Shown: positions 24,347-49,407 of the stretch, piece by piece
Layout of the letters: every line of letters begins with the position of its first letter
How positions within the stretch are numbered: the first letter of the stretch is position 1
Assembly: GCA_963693365.1 (NCBI GenBank)
Contig: CAVNZM010000007.1
Location: 8,556,001 to 8,620,000, forward strand
DNA from: Amoebidium appalachense
Taxonomy: Eukaryota > Ichthyosporea
Direction: 5' to 3'
DNA length: 64,000 bases
Position numbers and translations under genes: made by a program
Notes under the pieces: generated by a model
The model's input: only the letters and a program-made list of their open reading frames with translations
Told to the model about the DNA's origin: nothing
The model's database searches: none

Positions 24347-24584
24347 TACACGCACACATGCACACACGCACACACGCACACACACACACACGCCTATCTA
24401 GTAGAGCCACTAGCCTACCGTAGTGGCTGGCGTATATACCCCTTACTTAACAACTTCATCGCACATCATGGCCACCCTTCCATCATTATTGATGGCCTCT
24501 TCAGAATTGTGGAAAACTGCATCGGCCGGCAACATGCATTTCCTTCCCCTCCCCTTCTCCCTCCCCCCCCTCCCCCTTCTCCCC

Positions 24585-24626
<42 letters not shown>

Positions 24627-25942
24627 CCCCGCCCGCCCGCCCCAGGGAGCACACACTGGGGGCTAATGTGTTTAGGTAAGAAATTGAAGCAAAATATTCG
24701 CACTTTGCTCCCAAGTATGGAATAATGTGCTGAGTATACAGATGGCGTACATAGTACCGTACATGTTACAGTATTTGATTCTTATGCATGATCCCACAGC
24801 TGGCTCAGTAAATTAAATAGAGAGGAGAGGGACCCGGATTTGCGATTTCCATTAATGTTCACCGTTAAAGAGCAACCTATCATACATGTAATTTACTAAG
24901 AGAAATTTATTTGACTACATTTTCTTTCACACCAGCAGGGCTATGACTTACACAGGTTTGAATCGATACCATGTGGCTCTGAATAAATCTTGCCCTGCAT
25001 TTTCGCACTTTCGATGAATTTCGCAACTTTGCAAGAGGTTAACTGCTATGTGTAGGGAAGAAGATTTATGTAAAGGAATATATTTCTTGTGGACGCAAGA
25101 TATAAAATCCACAATAAAACTGTACGCATTGGTCTGTAGGACAATCGTGTGTTGATTTGCTTTGTTTTTGGTCGGGCAGAGGGGGGGGGGGAGGGGAGGG
25201 GGGGGGAGGGGAGGGGGGGGGGGGAGGGGAGGGGAGGGAGGGGGGGATCCAAAACATTTCCGAAGCCGAACCCAGATCTCTAACATACAGCGGTAACTGA
25301 TTTGTGTTTTGCGTTTGAAAGTTTAATTCGTGCATTTCTCATTTTTACGGTAATTAAGGCCCTAGTCAAGACCAGAACAACTAATTCAACAAAAATTAAA
25401 CTTAAGAGCATTTTTTGTCATCAACAACGTCAAAAACAGTTGACAAGTCATCAAAATGTGTTTTTGTTTTGTTTTGTTTTGCGTGTTATTCGAACATCAT
25501 CAATACGCCATCTATTGCTCGCGAGCACCCCAAAAGGCCTCACACCGCACTATTCACACACTTGCTTACCTATGACGTGGCCTCTCCTCACACCACTCAA
25601 ACCGTAACAGATTGGGTTTCCGGTGTTTCTGCAACCACATTCTGCTCCACGGTTTGATGTTCCTTCCGCAAACAAGAAGGGCTATTGCCACTTTCCCCCT
25701 TTTCCCCATCCGGAACCGCGTTTGATTCGGCCTCCCTTCTGAATATTTCCATTTGCTCGCATTTGATTCGATCCAAATCATCCGCTGAATATCTCGGTAC
25801 CGCCCACACCGTTAGTACTAGTCCCATAAGGTGCACGCCTGCACAAACAATAAGGATTTTGGGTATGCCGATAGCATCCTCCAGTGGGGGGAATGTGTAG
25901 GTGGCCAAGGCTGCACCCAACTTTCCGCATGCTGCACAGACA
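22925..25942. repeat. Segmental duplication, copy 2
   Basis: This is the partner of 20222-22924, longer because of expanded C and G runs (23386-23423, 23659-23728, 23800-23953, 25180-25246) and CA repeats (24217-24390). Its right end runs into the intact phosphate-transporter terminal exon, so copy 2 is the one still joined to the gene. Confidence 0.85.
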
Positions 25943-27166
25943 CCGTGAAGGGTGGCTTTAACCTGTTGAGACAAGGCCGGTTAGCTGGTTCCTAATGTAA
26001 TTGTGGGGGGTGTTGTTGGCGTAAAAAAAAGTGCGGAAAGCCATGTGCCCACCAAGCGAAAAGGGGGGAGTGGAGAGGGCGAGAGGAGCCCCAGGGGAGA
26101 GGGGGGGGGGGGGGGGGGGGCACGGGAGGAGGGGGGGGGGGGGGGGGGAGGATGAGACTGAGCAATGAAACAAGGTGGGATGGAAAGGACGAAGGAGACT
26201 AGCTATAGTGGTAGGAAAGGCGGGCGGGCCGGGGGGGGGGGGGGGGGGGGGGGAAGGGGGGGGGGGGAGAGGAGAGGGAGGGGCACGGAGGAGGGGGGAG
26301 GGGGGTGGGGGGAGGGAGGGAGGAAGGGAGGGGGGGTGGGGGATCGGGGAGAGGGGGGGGGGGACGGGGGAAAGAGAAGCCTCGGGGGGGTGTTGGGAGC
26401 AAAGAATGAGGAGAGGGCAAGAAGAAACTTGGTGTCGATTTCAGAAACAATGAAGTGAAGGAGAAGAAGCACTAGTGCAGATGAACGGGACGGAGGAAAG
26501 AAAACATGGGGGCAGGTAGTGCAAATGTGAGGGGTAGGGGGGGTGGGGAAAGGCCCCCGGAGTGGGGGGTGGGGGGGGGGGGGGGGGGAAGGGGGGGGGA
26601 AGAGGAGAGGGGAGACGGCATTGGAATAACTTAAAATCACACAAGGACCCGAAGGAGGGGCGAGAGGCGGGGCGGAAGCGGGGTGTGTGTGTGTTGGAGA
26701 GGGGGAGGGGAGGGGAGGGCAGGGGGGAGGGTCCAAACCTCAGCAGGATAGTATTCTCCGGGAATGATGTAGGTGGTAGCATTGGGTCCAAAGTTCGAAA
26801 ACAAAAACGTAAAACCATAGAGGGTGATGAAAAGGGCAGGCATACTCTGCAGGGCGTCAAATTCAAACCCAAGAATGGCAAACAGAACGAGAAGAATAGA
26901 AAACCCTCCTGTTTGTAGGTTTTTGCGGCCGATGGGGTCGAGAAATGCGACGGTGAGGAAGTAACCCGGCAGGGCGATAAGAGCCAAGATGAATGCGTTG
27001 AGAGCTTTGGCTTCCAGTGTGTTTCCTAGGCCCATCACCCTACACCCCTGCGGGTTAGTTGCTCTCTCTCTTGCTCTCTCTCTCTCTCTCTCTCTCCCTC
27101 TCCCTCTTCCCCTCTCTCCCTCTCCCCCTCTCTCTCCCTCCCTCCCTCCCTCTCTCTCTCTCTCTC

Positions 27167-27233
<67 letters not shown>

Positions 27234-30200
27234 CACATGTATATCATATATATCCTCCCCCCCTCTCCCCCTCCCCCGTCTCTCTCTCTCCCCCCCTCCC
27301 CCTCTCCCCCCTCTCCCCCCCTTCCCCTCTCCCCATTCCCTCCCCTTCCCCCCTCTCCCTGCCTATGATAGATGCGCTGTGTATATGATCTGCAACATGC
27401 GGTTACAAGATAGGTACCTAAGTCCACACGTGCACCAAACAAACACATGAGGAAAACTAGTGCATACTATGGGGTTTACAATGGATATGCGGTAGAGAGT
27501 GAGGTACGGTATCAGATCACTACATGCAGTCCGTGCGCACGTGCAAATGCGGAGCATGATAGTCTAAACTTTGAGGGGTTCTGTTTGCGGAGCATTCACA
27601 TGTCAAACAACACGTCCGTACATGTATCGAGGCATAGTTATTAGTCATAAATAACGCAAAAGATGTAATTGGTTAATTATAAATCATTTAGTCATAAAAT
27701 ACCGTGCGCAAAAGATGCAGTGTTATGAGCAGCACCGAATGCTCACGATTGCAGGAAAACGTAGACACTGGGGAGCTTCAAAATCACCAAATTATCGACC
27801 AATAGACATGAGTAGGAATATAGTACTTACTCTGTGATGTGAGCGGTAAACAACCCATTTCCAAAAAAGGTAACATCCAATAGAAACCACGTCCCAGCCG
27901 TGCCCAGTAGAGGCTTCCAGAACACCCTGGGTGCAGCCAGCAAATTTCTCGTATGTGACGAGCGTGCTGCTTTTGCTTCTTGGAAGTCGTGTGTTTCTTC
28001 CATCGTCCACCGGAGATAAACACAGCTGAGTGAGGGAAGCGCACCAAAGGCAAGCCCAAACCGCCATGTGAACTCGTACGAGGCACCCCTGTGTGTTGTA
28101 TTGCACGGATTAATTTAGCAACGTTATTAACAGTCTCTTGAACTGCCAATAAAATGCATACAGCTTCACCTGCACCGTCTTGCCTGTATGTCATGGTTAA
28201 GCTGCTGGAACCAAGGATGTGTGTAATAAAAGGTATTCTGTGCTCATAGATACTTGCTGCAAAGTTTCCGACTACACTGTGCAAAAAACATGATGGCACA
28301 ATCCCTCCCCCTCCTCCCCAACCCCTCCCCCCTCCCCCCCTTCCCCCCAACACACACACACGCCTCCCACCCCCCTCCCCCGGGGGCCCACACTGCACCC
28401 CGAAAAAGAAAAAGAATAAAACAGTTAATACGTTTTTCTTGTTTTTTTCGTATCGCCTCCCCTGTGTCACTCACACCTTGCAAAACACACCAGTTACACC
28501 CCCACCCGAATGAAACACACATACTGGCACACGCGTACGATTCATCAGCTCTGCATCATCCCTCTCCAAGTCTAGTGGAGCCCCAAAAAATATTTTCCCC
28601 GCCAAACACCCGTCCTGACAAATCCTTCCCTGGCACGGGGGTGTACTTACGCTTTCACGCACACCAGCATCACAGCAGTTGCCAGCAAGGCCCCCACCCC
28701 CTGCATAGAAAACACGGCCGCCATAGCTCTCCCGCGTGTTTTTGGTGTCGATGATTCGCACGCAATCGTAGCAGCCAACGGGTATTCCCCACCCACACCA
28801 ACCCCAAGAATAAACCTCCATATGGCCAACTGGGTATACACGCTAACATGTTGCGTCTGCACACACGTGCACGAACCGAGTGCACCTATGGTGATAAACA
28901 GACATGTTGAGAAAAAACACACACGACGGCCCATATAGTCGGCAAAGGTGCCAAAAAATAGCTGGCCCAAAACGGCCCCCCATAGGACGGTGGATGCAAC
29001 CGCACTCTTGTCAGTGGATGTTTGGGGATATATCTGATGGCACAAGACCCGGTTACTGAAATGTCCAGAACTCGAACGGTTGACAAAGCCCATTGTTTCG
29101 ACGCGTCAACTTTGAATCCGAGGTGCCTACATATTCAATTAATGCATGCAAACACACCATAGCAACTGGTTCGCCGACGGGGTACCAGCTATCAAACAGA
29201 AGGTTGAAAGTGCATAGCGGGGTGAATGCGCATTTATACAGGTGTGATCACATTTAAAAAACTGCAGCTGTGATTGCATACAACACACGCGTTGACACGC
29301 TCAATACATGCCTGCGCATGATACGCACATGCAACAGTACACATCCACGGCAACGCATAACCGGGCCTTGCACCATGCCACGTATGGAAGTGCGTAAAAC
29401 GGACATGCACACACACCAGCGGGCCCATTAAACACACCCACACACACATGTCCCGTGGTGCAGACAGTGAGAGATCTGTAACTTTGTATAAAACGAAAAT
29501 GCGCGCCGATGATGCACACGAACACGAACACATAGCCTAAGGGCAGGCATGTGCATACCATGATATGAACTATCAGATCCTGGTCGTGCGCACCAACACA
29601 CAGCGGCAATGAACCCTCACAGTTGATTGCCACAAGCCCTGTGTGGCATCACGTGCACACTAAAATACAAAGCCTACTGCCAGACCTACTTGCTAAGGTT
29701 GGACGCCCCAGTTTCACCCAGATAGCAAAAGCCCCTACGTATGTAGCACATTAATTTTGGTCTATAACGATTGCTTCAGTCGATGATACATGGAGCTACA
29801 TAGCATCCACACGCACAACTACGTGCACCTTGCACGCAGCACACGATGGCATGCACGAATTTGCCCCAGGTGACAAGTGTGCTGAATGAAGCAGCAGGTC
29901 ACAACCACATGCATTATGGTCTATAGCCCCCCTAGCTTAGCACTTATCTAGTTTGAAGGCATACCCGCATCATATGGAGGCATTCCATACAGAAACAAAC
30001 CATTCAGGTACAGAATGAGGTCTAGACCCATTGCAGGACCTCGAGCGCATGCAAAGTCTTCTCACATACATAGCCATTTCTATTTGTTCCTGCTCTTTAA
30101 AGTTGTGTTTTTTTCGGGGGTGGGGAATATGATACTCTCGAGGGAAAAATACTAGCTTAAAAGAGCAACATACCTCAGCCATGACGGCGAGAACCATGTT

Positions 30201-30473
30201 GATAACGAAGAGGGCATATGCATCGGCAAGAAAGCCGGCCCCGGCAAGGATCACCCGCTCAAATTGCCGTGCCGCCTTTGCTGCTTTGTGTCTGTAGGCA
30301 TGGGGAGGCCCAACACTGGCAACAGACGAAGGGCAACTTGCAGTCGTGCGCGGCATGTCAAAAGCGTCAGAGTTTGGGTCGGAGTCAAAGCTAGCACCCT
30401 CATCGTTGTCGTGGACGTGGCAGTCGTCTATGTGTATCTCCGCCCCCTGCAGTTTCTTTGTGGGTGGATCCAT
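25597..30473 (-). CDS. MFS phosphate:H+ symporter, PHO84/Pht1-like
   Basis: This is a plasma-membrane major-facilitator protein that takes up phosphate or an organophosphate with protons. The exons are 30174-30473, 28651-29033, 27831-28088, 26739-27039 and 25597-25962; phases 0, 2, 2 and 0 close in 535 aa, the usual family size. The N-terminal cytosolic 75 residues are acidic (DDCHVHDNDEGASFDSD). TM1 follows with ILAGAGFLADAYALFVIN. The TM2-3 loop is GTFADYMGRR, the TM4 signature GVGVGGEYPLAATIACE, TM5 SMQGVGALLATAV, TM7 GTAGTWFLLDVTFFGNGLF, and the late signature NFGPNATTYIIPGEYYP is followed by GVCAACGKLGAAL. Most Pht1/PHO84 proteins have Asp where this one has Glu in GGEYP. That substitution also occurs in related MFS groups (GIT1-type glycerophosphodiester permeases), so the substrate is not certain. 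The start is the ATG at 30473, the first in frame downstream of a non-ATG open stretch. The C-terminal tail is long and hydrophilic. Confidence 0.93.
26098..26745. repeat. G-rich block in the last transporter intron
   Basis: Nearly 650 bases of G-runs broken by A (GGGGA and GGA repeats), with pure G-runs up to about 23 bases. On the sense strand it is a C/T tract between the donor at 26738 and the last exon. Confidence 0.9.
27055..27365. repeat. (CT)n and C-run block
   Basis: It has (CT)n, CCCTCT repeats and a C-run of about 37 (27172-27209). It begins about 20 bases upstream (sense) of the exon 27039 acceptor, in the transporter intron. On the sense strand it is purine-rich. Confidence 0.9.
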
Positions 30474-31551
30474 CTTTTCAGCTGCAGACGTCAATTACGG
30501 AGGGCGTAGGGTGGTAGCTCGGTGCAAGAAACTGTGCACATGCATGTAAACCGTGAGAACCGCTACATTCATGCACCCGCCCACAATATTTGACGGGCTT
30601 CAAATGGTTCTAGGTGTTAATCGGTAATGATGCAGCAATAACTCTGCAAGGCTGCTGTGGTTTTGTTTTCGTTCAAGTTGAACGAGTTTTGTGAGATTTT
30701 GTGGAGATTACCGTAATGTTACGTGCACAAGCATGCAACTACAACTGCAACTGTCACTTACGAGTGCCTGACGCTAGCAATTGAAACAGTTAGGCATTCT
30801 TTATGAGTGTGCTTCATAGTACTCTCTGTTTGTTTTCAACAACGTCGCTAGTTTGCAACAGAAACTTCACAATCAGTTCTTTACCGATACCAAATGAATG
30901 TGATGTGACGTGAAGGTCAGCTGGTGTCGATACCTTGAATGCTTTCCAAATTTCGAATGATTGGCCATTGGTTAACTTTTTGAATAGCTTTTCGGTGGTT
31001 CAAACACATGACAAATATCTAATCACGATCTCTATCGAAAACCACGACGGCGTGACACAGATACGTTATTTCGCCGGAAAAAACGGCAGGTGATGACAAC
31101 GGGGATGTGTCAGGATGCCTTTTCATTAATACAAACTGCCTAATTACCCCCTTTTATTTGTTTTTTGTGCCTTTTTTCCCAGAAATAAATGACAAACGAA
31201 CGAGGCTGTAAGAACACGCGGCAGCAAATTCCGATAACATTTTCCAGGATGTTCGGGGATGATGCGGCTTTTATCTTCGACAAATAAGAATCTATCAAAA
31301 AAAGCCATATGAGTCAAGTTCGAGGATCCCCTAAAACTCATATGTGTGGGGCGAGTCGTATTTATGTAACAGCGAGCGGATTTACGATTTTCCAGTTTCG
31401 ACATTTATGCCACGTAAAATTCCGTTACAGACATAGGACTGCATGTAGTTCTACATATAGTAAAAATCAATAAATTTCCACTAAATATGGGTATTTTGGT
31501 AGGAGGGGGCTCCATTTTCCGTACTTAATAATTACATACTGTTACGCACAT
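30474..31551. other. Upstream region of the phosphate transporter
   Basis: This AT-richer unique sequence is almost free of microsatellites, unlike the rest of the window. It should contain the transporter promoter; GACGTCA lies at 30488-30494, just upstream of the ATG. No other gene is recognised. An 86-codon minus-strand frame at 31144-31404 has no recognisable features. Confidence 0.4.
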
Positions 31552-32843
31552 ATGGAAACGGGGTCTAAGATTCCCTTAACCGAAGATGTCATGCACCAGA
31601 TGCTTCGTCAGGTGGATCAATGGTGCACCGAGAATCTCATGACAGTCGGAATTGCAAAGTGTGCTACTTTTTCGAAGAACACTTCCTTTCGATTGGCCGG
31701 CCTTCCTATTCCTGTTCAGAGCACCTATGACTATTTGGGTATTCCTTTTACTGCACGGGGTATTGATTTCCGCAAGCTCCTCACGGCACGGATCGCTCGT
31801 GCGAAGGGTAAGCTTCACATCGTGTCAAATATGTTTCAACAGGAGTCTGTGATCCATCCTGCGAACCTTCTTCTCTACTATAAAACTTTTTTACGGCCGA
31901 CTTTCGAATATGGACTTCCGCTATTGGCCTGCGCCCCACCTCGCGAGGCGGCAATGGCGCTGAACGAGTTCGACGATTTTCAGGGTACTGCGTTACGCAC
32001 TTTGTTTCGTACTCGGTTTGTGCCTCCCTTAATCAGTATGTTTGGATTGTCGTCTGCTGTTTGTCGTATGGAGGAATCGTCTCTTCGTTTTTGTTTTCAT
32101 TTAGTTAGGCTACCTGATGGTCACCCTCTTTATGCTTTCTTTCCCCCCCTCCCTCCATCCCTCTTCCCCCCCGATTCACCAACGCTACTTCTGAATGTCC
32201 TCAGCCTACCCTCTTTCCACCTGATTCTTCCTCTCGCTATATATCTCACTCCCTCTAGATTCCTTTCTCTTCCTGTTTTTTCTGCCTTTTCGCGTTATTA
32301 CCATACGCAGTATAAGTTTCTTTCTCGTTCTGATAGACAAATCAAAGGTAAAACTCAGTCGGCATGTGTTATGTTCCTTAGGCAACACCGTACTGATCAC
32401 TATCTTTGGCAGGATACATTTCTCCTGCTGTACGTATGGATACCACCCTAGTAGATAAGTCTGTATGGTGCTCTGATGTTGATATTGCCTGGGAAGTTGT
32501 GCAGTGGCGCTGTAATTCTTGTTTTCATCGCCGCTGGTGCCACTTTTGTGCTGACCTTTTTAATCGCAAGCATGTTGATAGGTGTGAATTTTTATGTCGC
32601 GTTTTACCTCTTTCCCTCCGGGTATGTGCTACACTAGCTGGCAATGTGAACACTTTAGACTTTTTGTTGAATTCTGTTGGTCGTCACATTGAGTATTTAT
32701 ATGATTTTCACACAGTGTTCAGGTATCTCAGTATGCACTTGTTACTGGATAACTCGTGAAGTTTTTGTTGTCTTCTCCGTATGCCGTGCATACTTGCATC
32801 TCTTTCCGTTGAATAAATCCAGTCAAAAGAAGAAAAAAAAAAG
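31552..32843 (+). mobile_element. 5'-truncated non-LTR retrotransposon (LINE) remnant
   Basis: An open frame from 31552 gives the C-terminal part of a non-LTR reverse transcriptase. It has YDYLGIPFTARGIDF (the segment after the catalytic YxDD block), then NLLLYYKTFLRPTFEYGLPL and FQGTALRTLFR, typical of the RT thumb region. After a frame switch near 32400 a second frame carries CHFCADLFNRKHVDRC, a C-x2-C-x7-H-x3-C zinc knuckle as at the C-terminus of many LINE ORF2 proteins. It stops at 32757-32759 with GAATAAA and an A-rich end (AAGAAGAAAAAAAAAAG) at 32808-32843. The catalytic RT motifs and endonuclease are absent, so it is a dead 5'-truncated copy. The 5' boundary is not clear and could be up to 100 bases earlier. 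No target duplication was recognised. Confidence 0.75.
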
Positions 32844-33301
32844 ATTCCCGGGAAAGCAGGTACGCGTCAAACGGACGCCCGCCTACTTAGAAGTGTTGGG
32901 GGATCCAGTTCGACAGGATTCTACAAATCACGGATTTCGCGTCAGCTGATTACCGGCTGGCTCATCGTTGTGGACCGGGTACTAGCAAACCCATTGGCAC
33001 AAACTAAAGTGGCTTAGAGACTTATCTAGGACCATAAAATCCAGTATCATGTTTGAAAATATCGATGGAAGGGGGAAGTGGGCTCATTGCAGGGATTTCT
33101 GCATAGCCAACCCCATGCTGGTCAGTGCTCACTGCAATCTCAAAATTCCATTCTCAACAGCTGACCACCAGGGCTCACTGGATGATTGGGCAGATCTTGG
33201 GATGCATGGACAGGGTTCGAATTTGTTTTTGAAACTTTGGGGTAGGGTCCAAATTGTTTGGGATTTGCCAAAGAAAAATTGGGATCTTTGGGAATCCAGG
33301 G

Positions 33302-33330
33302 AAAAAGTTTGGGAGATTCCCAAACTTTTT
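33302..33330. repeat. Perfect 13-bp inverted repeat, 3-base loop
   Basis: AAAAAGTTTGGGA (33302-33314) and TCCCAAACTTTTT (33318-33330) are exact reverse complements separated by GAT. Confidence 0.9.
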
Positions 33331-33872
33331 ATGGGAATTTCGATCCCTGCGCATGGATAAACTGAGCCGCTGTTACAATCGGGCGTTACCGATAGAACGG
33401 AAACCCTTATATGTATAATATGTGCAAGTAATTTCTTTATATTCTTTGCTCATCTGTAAAATGGTTCCCAAATACGACGTATAATTTCTCACCAGGCAGC
33501 CAGGTCTCTTGTCTATGTCTACATACTACTACCACTGTTGTAGCCATTCTGCGAATCCGAGTGTCTCAAATAGATCTACAGCCGGAGCTGCGCAGGCTCC
33601 GAGCTCGTGAGGACTCGCGATCGAAACTACCGGCGTACGTACTGCGAACGGTACCGGTGGGGGCCAGGCGCTGCACGTCGACGATAAGGCTTCCGGGCCC
33701 CTTTGGAACCCTATTCACTGCATTAGCATGTATACATATATATGAGTATGTACGTATATGTATACCCAAAGTGTGATTGCTTGGTTTGAACTCGCTATCG
33801 AACAATATGTACATGGCGAGGTGCCGCTGCCGGCTCCGGATCCTGGCAGCTGGGGGCGAACATGTAGCAAGC

Positions 33873-33898
33873 CCAACACGGCCAACAGGCCGTGTTGG
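33873..33898. repeat. Perfect 11-bp inverted repeat, 4-base loop
   Basis: CCAACACGGCC (33873-33883) and GGCCGTGTTGG (33888-33898) are exact reverse complements around AACA. It is GC-rich and near no recognised gene. Confidence 0.9.
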
Positions 33899-34330
33899 CC
33901 CGAAGCTTGTACAAGCGCGTGTGTGCGTTTTTGTGTGCGTGCGTGTGTGCGTGTGTGTGTGTTTGTATGTGTGTGCGTGCGTGGGATGTGCGTGCGTGTG
34001 TGTGTGTGTGCGTGTGCATAATATGTGCATGCGTACGAATCCGTGTCACTGATGTGTGCTCGCGCTCGTGTGACGGTGACAGAGTGCGCGTGCTTGCGTG
34101 TGCATACGCGTGTGCGTGCGTGTGTGCGTGTGTGCGTGCACACGCCTCAGGTGTGTGTGTGGAATCATGCCACACACGTGTGCGCTGCCTGGGCGTATGC
34201 GTGTTATTACTCTATGTGCAATCAATATCATGCTAATGAATGTAACCCAGTAGCACAACAGCTCTAGATCTCGTTGCAACAAAATGGAGGCTTTTAGGTC
34301 CTAGGATCCGGATGCATGACACAAACATGC

Positions 34331-34338
34331 ATCTTCAG

Positions 34339-34391
<53 letters not shown>

Positions 34392-35152
34392 CTCCCCCCC
34401 GGAAGCTCCTCTCTCTCTCTCTCTAAAAAAAAAAAGAAAAAAAAAAAAAGAAAAAAAGAAAAAAAAAAGAAAAAAAAAAAGGAGGGGTACAATATGAAAG
34501 AGGGTAAGACAATGAACTAAATTACATAAATGTCCTGCTGCAAGAGTCTTTATCTACTCTGGCCTGCAGAGGAATAATATGGCAAACAATGTCTGCCAAG
34601 ACGGGTTGGTTCCAACCGCATCCCAACCGCAGCCCTTGCCTATACGGGCTGAGGATTGACAAACTACGTATCATACATGTACATGTATATCCTACGTGTG
34701 CCTTATTTACTGCAAGAGGTTCTCTACACAGATCACGTGATCCCCGTCCATCTCTCCCCCCCCCTCCCCAAACACCCCCCCACCCACCCACCCACCTCTC
34801 CCTCTCCAAACACTTCTGTACATGTTTTGAGGTTGCAGAAGCCAATACGCTGTGTCTTTTTCACACTAGAAGCACTTTCTACCAACAAAACTACCAACAA
34901 AAAACGCCTCGTGGAAGAATACAAAACATTCAGAACCAGAGCCACGAAAGATGTGCACCGTTTAAAATGCTATTATCAGCAACGAGAACGGCCATTCAGA
35001 CACACGTGTACAGGCAAACTGTGTGTATGTCATTCAGATGAGTGGTGAGGGAATGAGGGAAAAATGGAGAGTGAAGTGAGAAAGAAGAGCAGAATGAAGA
35101 AGCAAGAACTTCTTTTCTTTCCGGTCTTCTTTGTTGTGTGTGTATGCGTGTT

Positions 35153-35242
<90 letters not shown>

Positions 35243-35459
35243 GTGGGGGGAGGGGGGGGGGGGGGGGGGGGGTTGCTTCATTCAGAAACGTGCAAAAATG
35301 TCAGACGGGAATAATGCCTCCAAACCCTTCACCCGTTCCGATCTTGCACCCACGGTATGGCTTTAGTGCGCCTCCCAGTGCAATGCAGTGGTGGGGTGTC
35401 CTGGTTGATAGGTGGGTCCTGAATGGATATTGTGGGTTAGGGAGTGCAATCGGAGCCCC

Positions 35460-35495
<36 letters not shown>

Positions 35496-35569
35496 ACTAC
35501 ACACACCAACAAACACGAACATTCCACACCCATGACACACCTCGACATCCACCTTTACACCGACCGCAT

Positions 35570-35640
<71 letters not shown>

Positions 35641-36034
35641 CCCCACCGCGCAAAGCACACAAACAGACAAACACCATTTTCAACCTTTCTCCTGCTTTGG
35701 AGTATGTCCGCACGCGCTGAAGGTATAAACAATTGCAAACGACTAACATAGGCTAGAATGCAGCACAGCACACAGCTCCCCGTAATAGACGGAGTGTTCT
35801 TTATAATTGGGTTTCAGGTTTAGATAGTGGTGGCGGTGGGTGTGCGAACGTGCGCCAGTGTGTGTGTGTGCCGAATTGTGTGTGTGTACACACCGCAAGG
35901 TTTCCCTCCCTCCGTTCCTTTTCTCTTTTTTTTCACGCACTACTTGTTTCCATTTTCTTCTTCATCACCTTTTCGCCTTCCTCCTCTTTTTCTTACTCCC
36001 CCCCTCCCCCCCGCCCCATTTTCTTCTCCCCCCC

Positions 36035-36079
<45 letters not shown>

Positions 36080-36136
36080 ATATTTTCACGTGGGCGCCTT
36101 TTTTCCTTTTCTTTCTTTCTTTCTTTTCTTTTTTTT

Positions 36137-36184
<48 letters not shown>

Positions 36185-36211
36185 ACTTGTTTGTTAAGTT
36201 CAGGCCACAAA
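34331..36211. other. Repeat-rich intergenic region with weak exon-like pieces
   Basis: It contains C-runs (34339-34390, 35460-35495, 35571-35639, 36033-36079), a (GT)n array (35171-35241), a G-run (35253-35272) and a T-run/G-run composite (36125-36183). Exon-like pieces were seen but not assigned. On minus, 35363-35418 has a good acceptor and ends in ...TALHWEAH and a stop; 35695-35726 matches it in phase. On plus, 35301-35357 reads MSDGNNASKPFTRSDLAPT before a GTATGG. None resembles a known family. Confidence 0.3.
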
Positions 36212-48836
<12,625 letters not shown>

Positions 48837-48861
48837 CTTGGACCTAAACCTTTAGATGTCT

Positions 48862-48867
<6 letters not shown>

Positions 48868-48931
<64 letters not shown>
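48868..48931. repeat. (GT)n microsatellite upstream of the RFX start codon
   Basis: About 32 GT units begin 32 bases upstream of the RFX ATG. They lie either in the 5' UTR or in an intron before it. Confidence 0.95.
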
Positions 48932-48933
<2 letters not shown>

Positions 48934-49368
48934 GGAGTGTGGTCCAAAGGGTTGGGGGAGTAGGTGGATGGGTTAGGAGGGGCATGCGGGGAGGGGGGAG
49001 GGGAGGGCGGACAATAATCAGCCTCTCGGCACAGAAAAGGTTGATGTGTGCGTCGTTTCCTACTGTCTTGTCTCAAATCCCGTTCGTGTCAGGGTAGCTT
49101 GGATCATACCTGGGAAGGTGACAGGGAAGAGAGACAGTGGGTTCGTGTGAGCCTGTGTGTGTCTCAGTGTGTGTGGACAGAGAGCACGGCAGTTAAAGTG
49201 TGTGGCGGGAAATAGTTGGTGTGTGGCTGTGGTGGTAACGAGAAAAAATTCTCGTTGAGAAGGGGTGAGCGAAAGTGGACACCAACCGAGAGAATTGGAC
49301 AACATGCATGTGTTTGTTCGGACGAGCGCAAAGAGTAGTGCACGAGCGGCACCTAAGGAGGGGGAGAA

Positions 49369-49407
<39 letters not shown>

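Larger units (their letters stand above)
32844..34330. other. Intergenic region with two perfect hairpins
   Basis: No gene was recognised. The stretch contains repeats of the TTTGGGA/TTGGGAATCC type (33235-33330), two short perfect hairpins annotated separately, and a GT-rich block at 33905-34170. Confidence 0.5.

Noticed and set aside
33049-33360. tRNA-like GGTTCGAA at about 33214
   Set aside because: There is no cloverleaf, no A box at the right distance and no acceptor stem.
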